Shown in pieces: positions 1-12,663 of a stretch of DNA of 64,000 nt (positions within the stretch are counted from its first letter, which is position 1; the number at the start of each line of letters is the position of its first letter). The DNA is from Kitagawia praeruptora (lineage: Eukaryota; Streptophyta; Magnoliopsida; Apiales; Apiaceae): positions 101,974,109 through 102,038,108 of the forward strand of contig CM075348.1 of NCBI GenBank assembly GCA_037693485.1. Direction: 5' to 3'. The notes beneath the pieces were generated by a model, which saw nothing but the letters and a program-made list of their open reading frames with translations, did no database searches and was not told the DNA's origin. Both the position numbers and the translations under genes were made by a program.

Positions 1-2
1 CA

Positions 3-1973
3 TCTATTGCTAAGGATGCCAAAGTAAGGCATTTACTTCACAGTGCTTTAGACAATGTTATGTCTAACAAAGTGATTAACTGCACAACTGCAAAGGAAAT
101 TTGGGATGCACTTGAGGTTAGATGTCAAGGAACTGCTGCAATCAAGAAAAATAGAAGAAACATACTCACACAGGAGTATGAGCATTTTGAGGCAAAGTCT
201 GAAGAAACCATGACATAAACATTTGACAGATTCTGTAAACTGCTCAATGATCTGTCATTGGTTAACAAAGAGTATGATTTAGAAGACTAAAATCTCAAGT
301 TTCTTCTCTCTCTACCTGAAAAGTGGGATGTGAAGACAACCACTATAAGAGATAACTATGATCTTGATATTACTGAGATTGATGAAATCTATAGATTGCT
401 CAAGACTCATGAGTTAGAAATGGAGCAAAGAAACAGAAGATCAAGCAAGAAATCAAAGTCTGTTGCTCTGAAAGTTGAAGAAAAATCTTCAAAGAGAGAG
501 GCATCAAGGAAGAAGGCAAAAGGAAAAGCCTTGGTCACTCATTCAGAAAGTGAGTCATCAAACACTGATGTTGACTCAAACACAGATGAATCATCTGATT
601 CTGAAGATGATGAAGAGATGATGCAAATGGCTGCATTGATGGTAAAGACCTTCAAGAAGATGGGATTCAAGAACTTCAAGAAGGGAAAAAGATTCTCCAA
701 AGACTATTCAAAGTCTGACAGGAAAACTTTCAGAAAATTTGAGGGAAAGGACTCCAAATCTGGGAAGAAAGATAAGTCTGAGATTCAATGCTACAAGTGT
801 AAGGAGAAGGGTCACTATGCTCCTGAGTGCAAAAAGGGTAAAACTGAAAAGGCACTCTACACCAAAGGCAGAGACTGGGCAGACACCTCAGATTCAGATG
901 AAGAGGTAAACTATGCACTCATGGCCTCTACTCAGAATGAAGATTCTGAACTGAAGGTACCTCCAACTACCTATGCTTATAAAACTGATAATATAACTGA
1001 ATTGAGAATTTATCTTAAAGCATTACATATCAGTTATAGAGATCAGACTTTAGAGAATGAGAGAATCAAGAACGAGTGTTCTCAACTCAAAGAAAGAAAT
1101 AAATTTGTTGAAGAACAACTTGAAAACATGAATAAAATTCAGAAAGAAAGAGATGATGCTGTTTTTATAGAACAGGAGTTGCTAGGTAAGTATAAGCAAC
1201 TAGAATCTGAATTGGAGGATGCAAAGCACATCATTAAAACTTGGACACACTCTGGAAAAGACACACAAGAGATTTTTCAATCAGACACAGTAGGTTTAGG
1301 TTATTCTGAGGATGATGTACTTAGATTTCAGAATACAGTCAAGATTAGACCACCACTTTCTACTAAGAAATTTGGAACATTTGTTCATGGTACTGTTAAA
1401 ACTAAACATGGAGCTGTTGAAAGAGAGCCAGTAAAAACCTTTGTCAAACAGGTTAATATTGGTTCAATGACAGATAAACAACTCAAGCATAAGCTTAAAG
1501 AAATAAAATCTGTCAATAAACAGAAAATGCCTAGGAAAAACAGAAATGGAAAGGTAGGCGTTACATCAGGAAATAGGCCAATGCTTGCTACACTTGCACC
1601 TAGAAAAACTTGTCATAACTGTGGTAGCACTAATCATCTTGCTAGTTTTTGCAGGAAGAACAAAGACATTAATTCTTTACCCTCCAAATGTGGAGTAAAA
1701 AAGAATAATGTCAAACCCAGACCACAAACTCTGTGCAAATATTGTGGAAGTACTTGGCACTCAATTTATACTTGCAAGAATTATCATGCTATTTATCATA
1801 ATTACTATGAACTGAAACCTAATTTGAAATGGGTTAAAGTTGATTCTGCAAGTACTAAGACTGAAAATGTTAGTTTAAACTCTGATAATGACAAATCCAC
1901 TGCAAAAACTAACATATTCAATAAAGCAAAAGGATCCAAGCAAGTCTGGATCCTTAAATCTAACAATCAGTGA
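3..1973 (+). pseudogene. gag: copia gag (capsid/nucleocapsid), broken
   Basis: The frame enters from the left edge and can be followed to TGA at 1971-1973. It is interrupted by TAA at 216-218 and TAA at 288-290, each where CAA (Gln) would fit the reading. The early part resembles the UBN2/Retrotran_gag-type copia capsid region (an LPEKWD-like motif near 316-333). Three CX2CX4HX4C zinc knuckles follow: CYKCKEKGHYAPEC at 789-830, CHNCGSTNHLASFC at 1611-1652 and CKYCGSTWHSIYTC at 1734-1775. A Lys/Ser/Asp-rich stretch precedes the first knuckle and a predicted coiled coil lies at roughly 1010-1230. Gag would package element RNA into particles. The next frame, pol, is in another phase and starts 11 bases later. 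Confidence 0.88.
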
Positions 1974-1983
1974 TTGTTTGTGA

Positions 1984-4900
1984 TTGCAGGGCACCAGGGA
2001 AAGTACCCTAGTCGTGGACAGTGGATGTTCAGGACACATGACTGGAAATAAAGCCCTGCTATCAGAGTATGTGGAGAAGGCTAGCCCAAAAGTTTCCTAT
2101 GGAGATGGCAACATAGGACATACTCTGGGATATGGCAATATTAATCTTGGAAGTGTCATCATCACTAATGTAGCTCTGGTTCCAGGACTCAAGCATGATC
2201 TACTTTCTGTGAGTCAAATCTGTGACAGAGGATATCATGTAGATTTTCAGCCTGAATACTGTAAAGTCATCAGTAAATCTACAGGGAAAGTTGCTCTAGT
2301 TGGAAACAGACACAATAACATCTATGAAATAAAATTGTCAACAAACTCTGATGGCAAAGCAGTGTGTCTGTCAACAAGGATGTCCAGTGAAGAGAGTTGG
2401 AAGTGGCATAAGAAACTCTCTCATTTAAATCTGAACAACATCAATGAGCTAATAAAGAATGATCTTGTGAGAGGAATACCAAAGTCTTTGTTGAATGCAG
2501 AAGGCCTGTGTGATTCTTGTCAAAAGGCCAAACAGAGAAAAGCCTCTTTCAAAAGCAAGTCTGAGTCTTCAATTGTTGATCCTTATCATCTTCTACATGT
2601 TGATCTTTTTGGACCAGTGAATGTTCTATCTCTTGGAAAGAAGAAATATGCTCTAGTCATTGTTGATGAATACACCAGATATACTTGGGTGTATTTTCTA
2701 GCAAAGAAGGATGAAACTGCATTCACACTGGCAGAACATATAATGCAATTGGACAAAAGGTCAAAGAATCAAGTGAAGATTATCAGAAGTGACAATGGAA
2801 CTGAATTCAGAAATTCAACAATGGAAGAATTTTGCAAGAACAAAGGAATTAAACAAGAGTTTTCTGCACCTGGCACTCCACAACAGAATGGTGTAGTTGA
2901 AAGGAAGAACAGAACTTTGATAGAAGCTGCCAGAACTATGCTTGATGAAGCAAAATTACCAACCTATTTCTGGGCAGAAGCTGTTCAAACTGCTTGTTTT
3001 ACTCAGAATGCCACTCTAATAAATAAGCATGGAAAAACACCATATGAAATGGTAAGAGAAAAGAAGCCAAACCTGAAATACTTTCATATTTTTGGGTGCA
3101 AATGCTTTGTGCTGAAAACTCATCCTGAACAGTTGACCAAATTTGATCTGAAGGCAGATGAAGGAATTTTTGTTGGCTATCCACTGTCAACTAAAGCATT
3201 CAGAGTTTATAATCTGAGAACCAGAGTGATCATGGAATCTATTCATGTGTCTTTTGATGACAAGAAAATAACTGGACTTGAAGATGTAAATGAACATGAT
3301 CAACTGCACTTCGAAAATGAAGATTTAATCTCTGATGAATTAAACTCTGATGAGTCTGATCTGACAAACTCTGAACCTCTACTGGTAAATACTGAAGAGA
3401 CCTTTCAGCCAGAATCAAGAGAAGAACCAGTTGAGGGGGAGCATGAAGAAACTCATCAAAGTGATAACTCAAATTCTGATAATGACTCAGCTGAAAATTC
3501 TGAATCAAACTCTGGTGACTCAAACTCTGGAAGTCCAAAATCAGATAGTTCACACACTGAGCAGTCACATTCAGGGGGATCCTCAGAGAATGAAGAAAGA
3601 TATCAAGAAAATCAGGAGAACATGGATCGAGGGGGAGGATCCAACTTTGAAAGAAGTCAATTGCCTTCAGCTAGGAAATGGACCAAATCTCACACACCTG
3701 ATTTGATCATTGGTGATCCAGATGCAAGAGTAAGGACAAGAAGTGCAACAACAAATGAATGTCTGTTTCATGCATTCTTGTCACAAAATGAACCAAAGAA
3801 AGTTGAAGAAGCTCTTAAAGATGCTGACTGGATAACAGCAATGCAAGAAGAGTTAAATGAATTTGAGAGAAATGAAGTGTGGACACTAGTACCAAGACCA
3901 AAGAACAGGTCTATTGTTGGTACTAAGTGGGTTTTTAGAAACAAAACTGATAACGAAGGGGTTGTTACAAGAAACAAAGCCAGACTTGTGGCAAAAGGCT
4001 ATTCACAGCAAGAGGGGATAGATTATGATGAGACTTTTGCTCCAGTTGCCAGGTTGGAGGCAATAAGAATGTTTCTTGCTTATGCTTCTCACAAGAAATT
4101 CAAGGTTTTTCAAATGGATGTGAAAAGTGCTTTTCTGAATGGAAAACTTGAAGAAGAAGTGTTTGTTGAACAACCACCTGGTTTTGTAGATCCAAAATAT
4201 CCAGACCATGTCTACAGGCTAGACAAGGCACTATATGGACTTAAGCAGGCACCAAGAGCATGGTATGAAACTCTGGCTCAATTTCTTTTAGAAAGTGGAT
4301 TCAACAGAGGTACAATTGATAAAACTCTGTTTTATTTCAAATCTGGAAGTGACTTGCTTTTAGTTCAGATATATGTTGATGACATCATTTTTGGATCTAC
4401 TAATGATAAACTCTGTAAGAAGTTTGCCAAGCTCATGCAGTCTAGATATCAAATGAGTATGATGGGAGAGCTAAGTTATTTTCTAGGCTTACAGGTGAAG
4501 CAAACAAATGATGGAATCTTTATCAATCAAGCAAAATATACCAGAAATCTTCTCAAGAAATTTGGCATGCTTGACTGTTCATCTACAACAACTCCCATGG
4601 CAACTGCAACTAAATTGGACAAAGATACAGGGTCATCAGTAGATATGACAAGTTACAGAGGAATGATTGGCTCTCTTCTCTATCTAACAGCAAGTAGACC
4701 TGATATCATGTATGCAACATGTCTATGTGCAAGGTTTCAGGCAGATCCAAGGGAACCACATTTAACAGCTGTGAAGAGGATTTTCAAGTATCTCAAGGGC
4801 ACTGTAACTTTAGGGATGTGGTACCCATGAGAATCAGATTTCAAACTACTTGGTTACTCTGATGCAGACTTTGCAGGCTGTAAGATTGACAGAAAAAGCA

Positions 4901-5316
4901 CTAGTGGAAGTTGTCAATTTCTTGGTGACAGACTTGTTTCTTGGTACAGCAAGAAACAGAAATCAATATCCACATCTACAGCTGAAGCAGAGTATATTGC
5001 TGCTGGTAGCTGCTGTGCACAGATTCTATGGATGAAGAATCAATTGCTGGATTATGGATTGAGGTATAGCAAAATACCTATTTTCTGTGATAACCAAAGT
5101 GCTATTGCAATGACAGGTAATCCAGTACAACACTCAATGACCAAGCACATCAGCATAAGGTATCACTTTATCAGAGAGCATGTAGAGGAAGGCAACATTG
5201 AGCTTCACTTTGTGCCTACAAATCAACAACTTGCAGATGTCTTCACCAAGCCTTTGAGTGAAGTAGCATTTACAAGGCTGGTCAATGAACTAGGAATGGT
5301 CTCTGGTTTTGAATAA
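1984..5316 (+). pseudogene. pol: copia pol polyprotein (PR-INT-RT-RNase H), one nonsense codon
   Basis: An open frame begins just after TGA 1981-1983. Domains in order are: aspartic protease with DSGCSGHM (about 2020-2043); integrase zinc finger with HKKLSH and CDSCQKAK; integrase core with HVDLFGP, RSDNGTEF and NGVVERKNR; an acidic Ser/Asp/Glu-rich linker (about 3300-3640); reverse transcriptase with KARLVAKGY, MDVKSAFLNG and YVDDIIFGS (about 4372-4398); and RNase H. TGA at 4828-4830 stops the frame at the RT/RNase H join, after which the same frame runs open to TAA 5314-5316, including STAEAEYIA and ADVFTKPL. CGA would fit at the stop, so a CpG transition is likely. Apart from this codon the frame is strikingly well preserved. 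Confidence 0.92.
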
Positions 5317-7271
5317 ACATGTTGGTTAGACTCAAATTTTTCTTATAAAATGTGTTGCTCATATCTCTATGAATTGGTAAGTGCTATGTGAACTTTGTTG
5401 ATTAAACTCTGTTATGCAGACTCTGTTCACATGTTTTTGTTCTCACACTGTTAAACTCTGTCAGCATGTCTGTCTGTCATACACTGTTAATATGTTTGAT
5501 AAACTCTGTGAAATTTGAATTGATCTTTGTCTGGATGAAAACACCAATGAAGAAATATGTATGAAGCATGATTCTCAGTGAATAAATCAAGACTCTTTCT
5601 GAGTCACTGTGATCTAATCAGAAACTGTGCAGTAAGTTAACACAGCATGTTACTGTTTCATATTTAGAGCATCTCTTAGTTCATTTGGTCCTAAACTCTG
5701 AGTCTATGAATACTGTGTGCATTGCCTCTCATGAATAACTTCTGATATTGATGAACTCTAAACTCTGATAAGTGACACTCTGTTCCCAAGTCATATACAT
5801 AGTTCTTGATGATTCCTTGTTTGTACTTGTGAAAATTTTAAAAACTTGAGATGCGTCATTGTTTAGTTTGATATACATTTTATATCAATCAGATTTTATT
5901 GATGTGTGATGTTCATCATTGAGTATGTTACTCTAGAACTTGTATTAAACCATTTTGAGACTACATGATATGTGTGTTCATGAAAATGATAAAGGCACTA
6001 GGATTTACCATCTTTCTCCAAACACTGTTCATAAATTCCACCCTTAGTAAACCCCTTTGAGCTTCATTAACTGCTCATTTTTTAAACTCTGTTGTATTAA
6101 GAGCAGTTATATTCTTTTGAAAAATCAAATACAAGCAGGTGAGAGTTCTCAACAAAAGGAAAGTTTCTCAGTATATATACATATAAAAAAAATGTATGTA
6201 TGCTGATCATCTTGTACAAATATGTACTAACAGTGGACTGAACACTATGGTCTATTAAATTGTTCAGTTTACCATTTTTTTTCCAGTTCATACATCTCTG
6301 CTCACCTGTTTGATCTTACTAAATTAAAACCCTAATAAAGTCCTTTTGATTTATGCATATATGTACTCAAAGTAGTGTAGATTTGGTGGAAATTCAAGCC
6401 TATGGGAGTATCTGCTTTTTACTGATTGAATTTGAGTGAAAACACTTCACCTAAACACTTGTGTGCTTTGAGCGTTTGTGAGTTTATCAAATCACTGACA
6501 TGTTACTCACTGAATGATTCTTTGATACCTATCTCTTGATCTTTTTGTCTATAATGACTGTGTGCTTACGTGGATAATCATGAACATCAATGGGAATAGG
6601 GTTATTCAGATTTCTGTATTTAAGGAACTACGGAGTTTAGTATTCATCACATAATCAGTGTTTAATATGAGAGTTTGTGCATTCGGTGTTTATTTATTCA
6701 TTTTATGGATTTTATGAAATATTAGATGCTATAAAAAATTGATTTGGTAACCTCTGCTACACACACACATATATTCACGACTGTGCAATTTTTGAAAGGG
6801 TTTCAGTGATAAAGTTAGATAATTTGACAAACACTGATGGATTGTGTTCCGTACTCTAAGGTAAATTTTCATTAAGATAATTTGAAAATTTTAGAGTAAA
6901 TAGAGTGTTTGACAATTGTTAATGAGTGTAATTGTGCTAAAGTGTCTTGATAATAGGAAAGACAGCAGTAATAATTGCTTTTACTGCGCCTGATTAAGTG
7001 ATTCGTTGCATGTTTGACACGTGCCCCACTCACTCATGATTGTGTTCCACTTTCACACTACTCTAGGAACGGTTGCGTGTTTTCAATGTAAAAACGATTG
7101 AGTTTTAATTTTTAATTACTACTCAACTCACTTTTTGTTACAATCACTTCACATCCACTCATATTCACTTTACCAAAACACAGAACTCTTTTGTTTTTCA
7201 CTTCGACATTTTCACAAACACCTTTCCTACATATCATTTTCACTGTTATTTCTTGATTATTTCTTGATCTA
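5317..7271 (+). repeat. pol-to-extra-ORF spacer with repeated TAAACTCTG
   Basis: This is about 1.95 kb without a credible gene. The 9-mer TAAACTCTG occurs at 5403, 5452, 5500, 5692, 5759 and 6083, and once more after the extra frame at 10903. Related CTCTG words are also dense. Sireviruses are known for a long non-coding stretch here, but I do not know a function for this motif. The short open frames in the stretch look like chance. Confidence 0.6.
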
Positions 7272-9951
7272 ATGGCAACAAAACCTTTTACTTCGTTTAG
7301 TCTTCGTTTTGTGCCTAACAATTTTGCAGCTCTACTTGAGAACGACCGTGCTCCCGAAGCGTTTCACCTTATGCAAAATTTTCTTCGTGACTCTGAGATT
7401 GGGCAAGCATTGATTGAACCGGCTATTCTATCTGCATCTCAGATTGTCACTTTCTGGCAAAACTCAAGGTATATAGATGGAGGAGAGAATGGGACTCCGT
7501 CTATCATCTTCACTCATGATGAACAAGAGTTTGTGATTACTCCACAAACTGTTCGAGAGACCATGGACTTTGACACACATACCTCATATGCTGTTGTCTC
7601 TGAGCAAAATCTGCGGGAAATGTTAACAGAAATTGGTTACATGGATTCTCTGGCAAAGCTTGGTAGTGTCAAACGGCCAAATCTTAGAAAAGAATGGAAT
7701 TTTTTCTTTGACTGTATCACCAGGACATTCCAGAAGAAAGTCACCAATTGGGATGCCATTCCTATGGATAGTCTGCAAATTGGGTATTCTCTACTCTATG
7801 ACAGTAATTTTGATTTTGGTCGATATGTGTTAATGAATTTAGGCGATAAATTGTCAGAGTCTACTACAGTCTATTTTGCTAGATTTTGTCAACTTTTGTT
7901 CAATGCTTGTGTACCTGGTTTAGAAATTGATGCAGCTGATGTGATTCAACCTTTTCGAGTCAATAAGAGAATATTCTCTGATATGACAAATAAAGATGTT
8001 GGTAAAGATGTACCTGAACTTGTTTTCCCACTTGCCCTGCAAAACTTTCTAAATCAACCTCAAGATTCTCAATCACCACCACAAGAACCACAACAACCAC
8101 AACAGCCACAACAACCAGAAACACACCAAATGCCTGAACCTTTAGCCACTGATCACACTGACACCATTCACTCTCATCCTATACCATCACCTGAGTCAAC
8201 TCCAACAAACACTGTACCTACTACATCAAAACAACCAACAAATCCTGAACCAGTCACTGAACCAACACACCATGAGCCTGTCACTACCACTCAACCTCAA
8301 TCAACATCTAAACCAAAAAGGCAAAAGCATACTGCTCTTAACACGAAGCATTCCAAGGCTAAACAGACATCTCCTAGAGCTGTTTATATTAGAAGAGTCA
8401 TTAAAAGGGCGAATAGGCCTTCATCACCATCAGTTGAGGACAGTTCTAGTGAAGAAGAAGAGGTGATTGAAGTGCCTCAAGCAAAGAGGAGGAGGCCGAT
8501 TCTTACAGAATCTGATGATGAGCAAGTTGTTGAAGCTCAAGAGAATATCTCTAAGGATATTCCTACTGTTGAGATAGAGGTTATCATGGAACCTACTGTA
8601 GAAGAAACAGGTTTCAAGATTGATGAACCAGAACTTGCTAAGATTCAGACTGATGCAGATGAAAGAGATGCTTTACCTACAATGGAAGAGTTTGATGAAA
8701 CTCCCACTCTGTTTTCTTTTGACAATGAAGCATCTACTCCAACACCCATGGTAGTTACAAACTCTGTTGATACTGGTGTTGCAGATGGGCCTACTGTTGT
8801 CTTAGAAGACACTGAGGTTACATCTCATACAGAGTTATACTCTGATGCACATCATGTCTCTGCTCATGGTTAGGAGATTGATCAACCAGAAAAAGTTATC
8901 TCTTCAGAGCATACACAAGGTGATAAAGGAAAACAGGTTGCTCAAGAATCAGTTGCTGCTCAAAATGAAGACATTGCTTCAGTTCCACCTACTGATGTTT
9001 CAGTTAGTGATTCTTTTGAAGATAGGAGTACAGAAGCTAATAAAGAACAATTTCAAACTGATGGTCAGAAAACAGGAGAAAAACCAGACTTTGCTGGACC
9101 TTCTGTTAATGAAATTGATGATAATTATTTGACTCAGCAAACTGCAGATTGGTACAAGTCAGATTGTATTTTTCCTCCTGGCAGAGCAGCTCCCTTTCTC
9201 AAGGCAAATTCTTCAAAGATTTCAAATCCAGATATTTTCACTTGTCTTCAAGGAACAGTGATTCAGATCAAGTCTTTGAATCACAGGTTTGATGATAATC
9301 AGAAGGCAATTGTTGATCTTCGAACAGAGGTTGCTACTCATGCGGAGAAATCTCAAAGAGCTAATTCTAAGCTATTTCAACAGTTTTCCAAAGCTCAGGA
9401 GACTCTTAATGACAAATTGAGCAAAGTTGAACAGAATCAGCTTTTGCTGACTGAGAAGGTTGATTCTATTGCAAACTCTCTTGAGTTAATCACCTCTATT
9501 CTGATTCCAGATGGTGATGATGTCAAAAAGGGGGAGAGAATTGCTAAAACTAAGTGTAAGCAAACTCAAACTCTGTCAAAGAAGGATTATCTGGATGAAG
9601 AAGGTGCAAATGCTGCTAAGGGGTTAAGAAGTGCAAATCCAAGACATGGACATGGAAGGTCTACAAGGTCAAAGCCAAATTTGGTGGCAGATACAAATCT
9701 TCAGAGTACTTCTACTTCAAGGCAAAAGGATTTGTCATTCACTGATAATCCACAAACAGATGAAGAGTTGGCTGCTAAGATTTTTCGTGAAGAAAATGCT
9801 GAGGCTACACTTGAAGATATACATGCTGAAGAAAAGCTGTTGCAAAAAGAACATTTAAAGACATTGAAGTCCAAGAAAGGAAAGAAGATTGTCAAAGCTT
9901 CAAGGCCAGCAAAGAAAGGGATTGAAATTAAAGAGAATTTAGCTGGTATTC

Positions 9952-9982
<31 letters not shown>

Positions 9983-10851
9983 AGAAGAAGGAAAGTTGGT
10001 AAGAAAGTCTTCTCTTGATGCTAAGTTAAAACTAAAAGGGGTGATGGGTGAAGAAAGCAAAGGTAAAAAGACAGTTACAACCTCTGTTGCCACACAAGTT
10101 GTACAGATTCAAAGCAAACCTTTACCTGGATTTTCAAGACCAAGTATTCCAGTTCAAGCACAGATAGAAGGAATTGGTGATTATCAACATAATGTTGCTT
10201 GTTCAGGAAAGCCACCAGGTAGGAATACTTCTGGCTTAGGTTCAAGAAGAGATTTGAGAGTTAGTAACAGTCCAAGAGATCCCTCTGCACAAGTTGGAAT
10301 CAGTTCAACTAGTTCACCAAAGGAGATTAGATATTCACTTTCTGTTATACTTCATGACAGATGGAACAGTATATAGAGTGAATGAAGAAGCAATCAAGCT
10401 AAAGTTGTTGGAAGAACTTCAGTATGTTCTGCATATATTCAGAGTCAGAAATCGACGAACAGAGCTTATTGCTAATTCTATAAGGGAATATATGCTGAGA
10501 GCCAAAGTCTTTACAGGATCGAAAACTACTGAAGAGTATGTTCCTAAATACAGAGATTGGAATGGAAATCTTGTTGAAATGAAGAAGGGAACTGCTAAAT
10601 TAAAGACTGATCTGGGGATTACAGTTCTTGATTTTAATTCTCAATTAGAGGAAGTCAAGTTCATTAGATTGGGTAATGAGATGAGGAGAAATAAAATCTA
10701 CGATCTAAGAGCTGCTATCTATCAAACTGATGAGAATGATCCAGAGTTAAAAGAGATCAAGGAAGTTATGCAGAGAGAACTTGAAAATGCTGAGAGAAGA
10801 CTGTTGATAGATTATCTCAGAACAACTCCAGATCTTGAGGAGGTTAGGTAG
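7272..10851 (+). pseudogene. Sirevirus-type additional (env-like) frame, broken
   Basis: ATG at 7272 opens a 533-codon stretch ending at TAG 8871-8873. The same phase is then open again to TAG 10374-10376. Near 10335-10355 the sensible reading moves to the next phase, which ends at 10851. So one gene about 3.6 kb long carries one nonsense codon and one frameshift. The N-terminal 260 or so residues look globular. A Gln/Pro/Thr-rich region follows (about 8060-8330), then basic and acidic stretches, coiled-coil-like helices (about 9240-9500), a Glu run encoded by a GAA tract (9952-9991), and a charged helical C-terminus. I see no convincing signal peptide or transmembrane anchor, so the 'env-like' label rests on position within the element, not on demonstrated envelope function. 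Confidence 0.75.
9952..9991 (+). repeat. GAA trinucleotide tract inside the extra frame
   Basis: A GAA/GAG run encodes about 12 glutamates. It keeps the reading phase and is a likely site of length variation. Confidence 0.9.
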
Positions 10852-10998
10852 ACAGAATTTGTAAGTAATTTGAATTTTCTATAGATTTTGTTAAGTCAAG
10901 ATTAAACTCTGGTTATATGTTAAACACTGTGTTTTTATTTTTTGATTATTTTGACATCATCAATTACTGTGAACTTGTACATTTTTCTAATGAACAAG

Positions 10999-11009
10999 TT
11001 GGGGGAGAT
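10999..11009 (+). other. copia polypurine tract
   Basis: The purine-rich TTGGGGGAGAT abuts the TG that opens the 3' LTR, in the place and with the composition of the plus-strand primer of plant copia elements. Confidence 0.85.
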
Positions 11010-11620
11010 TGTTAGATATAATTGATGTGATTTAATGTCAGTGTTTAAAGTGTTACAGGTAAAAAGAGTTTAACTTGTTAATGAAAGCAGTCGTAGCAGA
11101 GTTTGAGTATACACTGACAGATGGAAGCGCAAACGCTAACAGAAGGAAGTGTAAACATTGCTAGCTGAACACAAGGAAGCGCAAACACTGCTGTCTAGGA
11201 GAGCAACAGAGTTTGCTAAAGTTTGTCTACTGGAAGCGTCTACAAGTCAACAGAGTTTGAAGATTAATTTAAGATTAATACGGAAGCAATATCTTTGAAG
11301 ATTGGATAGCTGTCAAAGAGATTGAGTTGACTTAGGAGACGTGTAGCAATCGTAATTGATATCAATTGTATAGCTTAATTTTAGGAGAATCAATTAACGA
11401 TTGTACGTAGCTGTATATCTTATAAATACAGTTAGGTTAACCCTAGAGGGGTATCCATCGTGAACGAATATCATTTTTGTAACCTAAGCAGCTCTCTGTG
11501 ATATTTTACATCACTGAGAGAGGAATTATTAATTCCAAACAGTTTTAAGTACTAAAACGTGTGTTCTTGTTATTTACTCATACAGTATTTGATTATATAT
11601 ATTGTGTATTCGACCTAACA
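11010..11620 (+). mobile_element. copia 3' LTR (611 bp)
   Basis: It starts TGTTAGATATAATTG and ends CGACCTAACA, giving the short inverted termini TGTTAG/CTAACA with TG...CA ends. It follows directly on the polypurine tract. A TATA-like stretch (CTTATAAATACAG, about 11418-11430) could be the promoter. The direct-repeat partner is outside the window. Confidence 0.88.
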
Positions 11621-11823
11621 GGGACCTACAAGCTCAATCACATGGATGGCTCCGAGGTCCCCAACACTTGGCACGACCTCAGACTCAGAAAATATTATCT
11701 GTAGAGCCAAAGACTTCAGCTAAAGCAACAACTATTTTGTTATAGGAATGCAAAGACGCTTGTAATCACTCAAAGCTATCAATGAAAGTTGCATATTACT
11801 TTTCCAATGTTTTCTTTATACAA

Positions 11824-12390
11824 CAAACTCCTACTTGGAAATTTTGCATAATTTCCAAGTATGGCTGAATCCCGGGTCAAAGGTTATCACCTCGGCCCGG
11901 AGCAACCAACCAAAAACAAACTCCTACTAAGAAATTTTGCAAAAATTTCCAAGTATGGCTGAATCCCGGGTCAAAGGTTATCACCTCGGCCCGGAGCAAC
12001 CAACCAAAAACAGACTCCTACTTGGAGATTTTGCAAAAATTTCCAAGTATGGCTGAATCCCAGGTCAAAGGTTATCACCTCGGCCCAGAGCAACCAACCA
12101 AAAACAGACTCCTACTTGGAAATTTTGCAAAAGTTCCAAGTATGGCTGAATCCCGGGTCAAAGGTTATCACCTAGGCCCGGAGCAACCAACCAAAAACAA
12201 ACCCCTACTTGGAAATTTTGCATAATTTCCAAGTATGGATGAATCCCGGGTAAAAGGTTATCACCTTGGCCCAGAGCAAAGCAACCAAAGCATAATTCCT
12301 ACTTGGAAATTTTACATAGTTTCCAAGTTCGCATACTTGGAAAGTACGGCTGAATCCCGGGCCATAAGGGTAGTACATTGACCCGGAGAT
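11824..12390. repeat. tandem array, about 6 units of 93-94 bp
   Basis: Successive units begin at a CTCCTACTTGG-like word at 11828, 11921, 12015, 12109, 12202 and 12296, giving spacings of 93, 94, 94, 93 and 94. Each unit holds GGAAATTTTGCA, TTCCAAGTATGG, TGAATCCCGGG and GGCCCGGAGCAA. The last units are more diverged. Open frames running through the array are by-products of the repeat. Confidence 0.9.
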
Positions 12391-12663
12391 ACTCAAACAT
12401 GAACAATTGGAAATATTTTTGACCACAAACTCCCTTATCCGGATCACCCGCATAATGGAGTAGGGGGCAAGACAAGCCAAACTAAGCTACAAAAAAATAA
12501 AGGCAGAAAATACAAGCAAATTAAAGGAACAGGTCGGGCTGACCAACAGCCCGAAACAACTGATAGTTAAAAGGTTACAACAATTCAAGTAAAAGTTCAA
12601 GGTAGAAGAAATAAGGATTACATGGGCATAGCCCGAACTCTGGAACGCAGCCAGTATTGTGAA

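Larger units (their letters stand above)
1..11620 (+). mobile_element. Sirevirus-like Ty1/copia retrotransposon, 5' end outside window
   Basis: The order seen is gag, protease, integrase, reverse transcriptase, RNase H, a long spacer, an extra frame, a polypurine tract and a 3' LTR. Integrase ahead of reverse transcriptase defines Ty1/copia. An additional long frame between pol and the 3' LTR is the hallmark of the Sirevirus (SIRE/Maximus) lineage. The 5' LTR, PBS and start of gag lie left of the window, so LTR identity and the target-site duplication cannot be read. All three frames carry nonsense or frameshift lesions, so this copy cannot make its own proteins. It ends at 11620 inside or beside the tandem-repeat element that follows. 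Confidence 0.9.

Noticed and set aside
7272..10851. A genuine viral envelope gene
   Set aside because: No signal peptide, fusion-peptide-like or membrane segment seen; 'env-like' is positional only.
11824..12390. Regular repeats resembling a CRISPR array
   Set aside because: Whole units repeat with no unique spacers, and the genome is plant nuclear.
12022..12480. Open frames over the 93-94 bp array
   Set aside because: By-product of repeat units with lengths near a multiple of three; no independent support.
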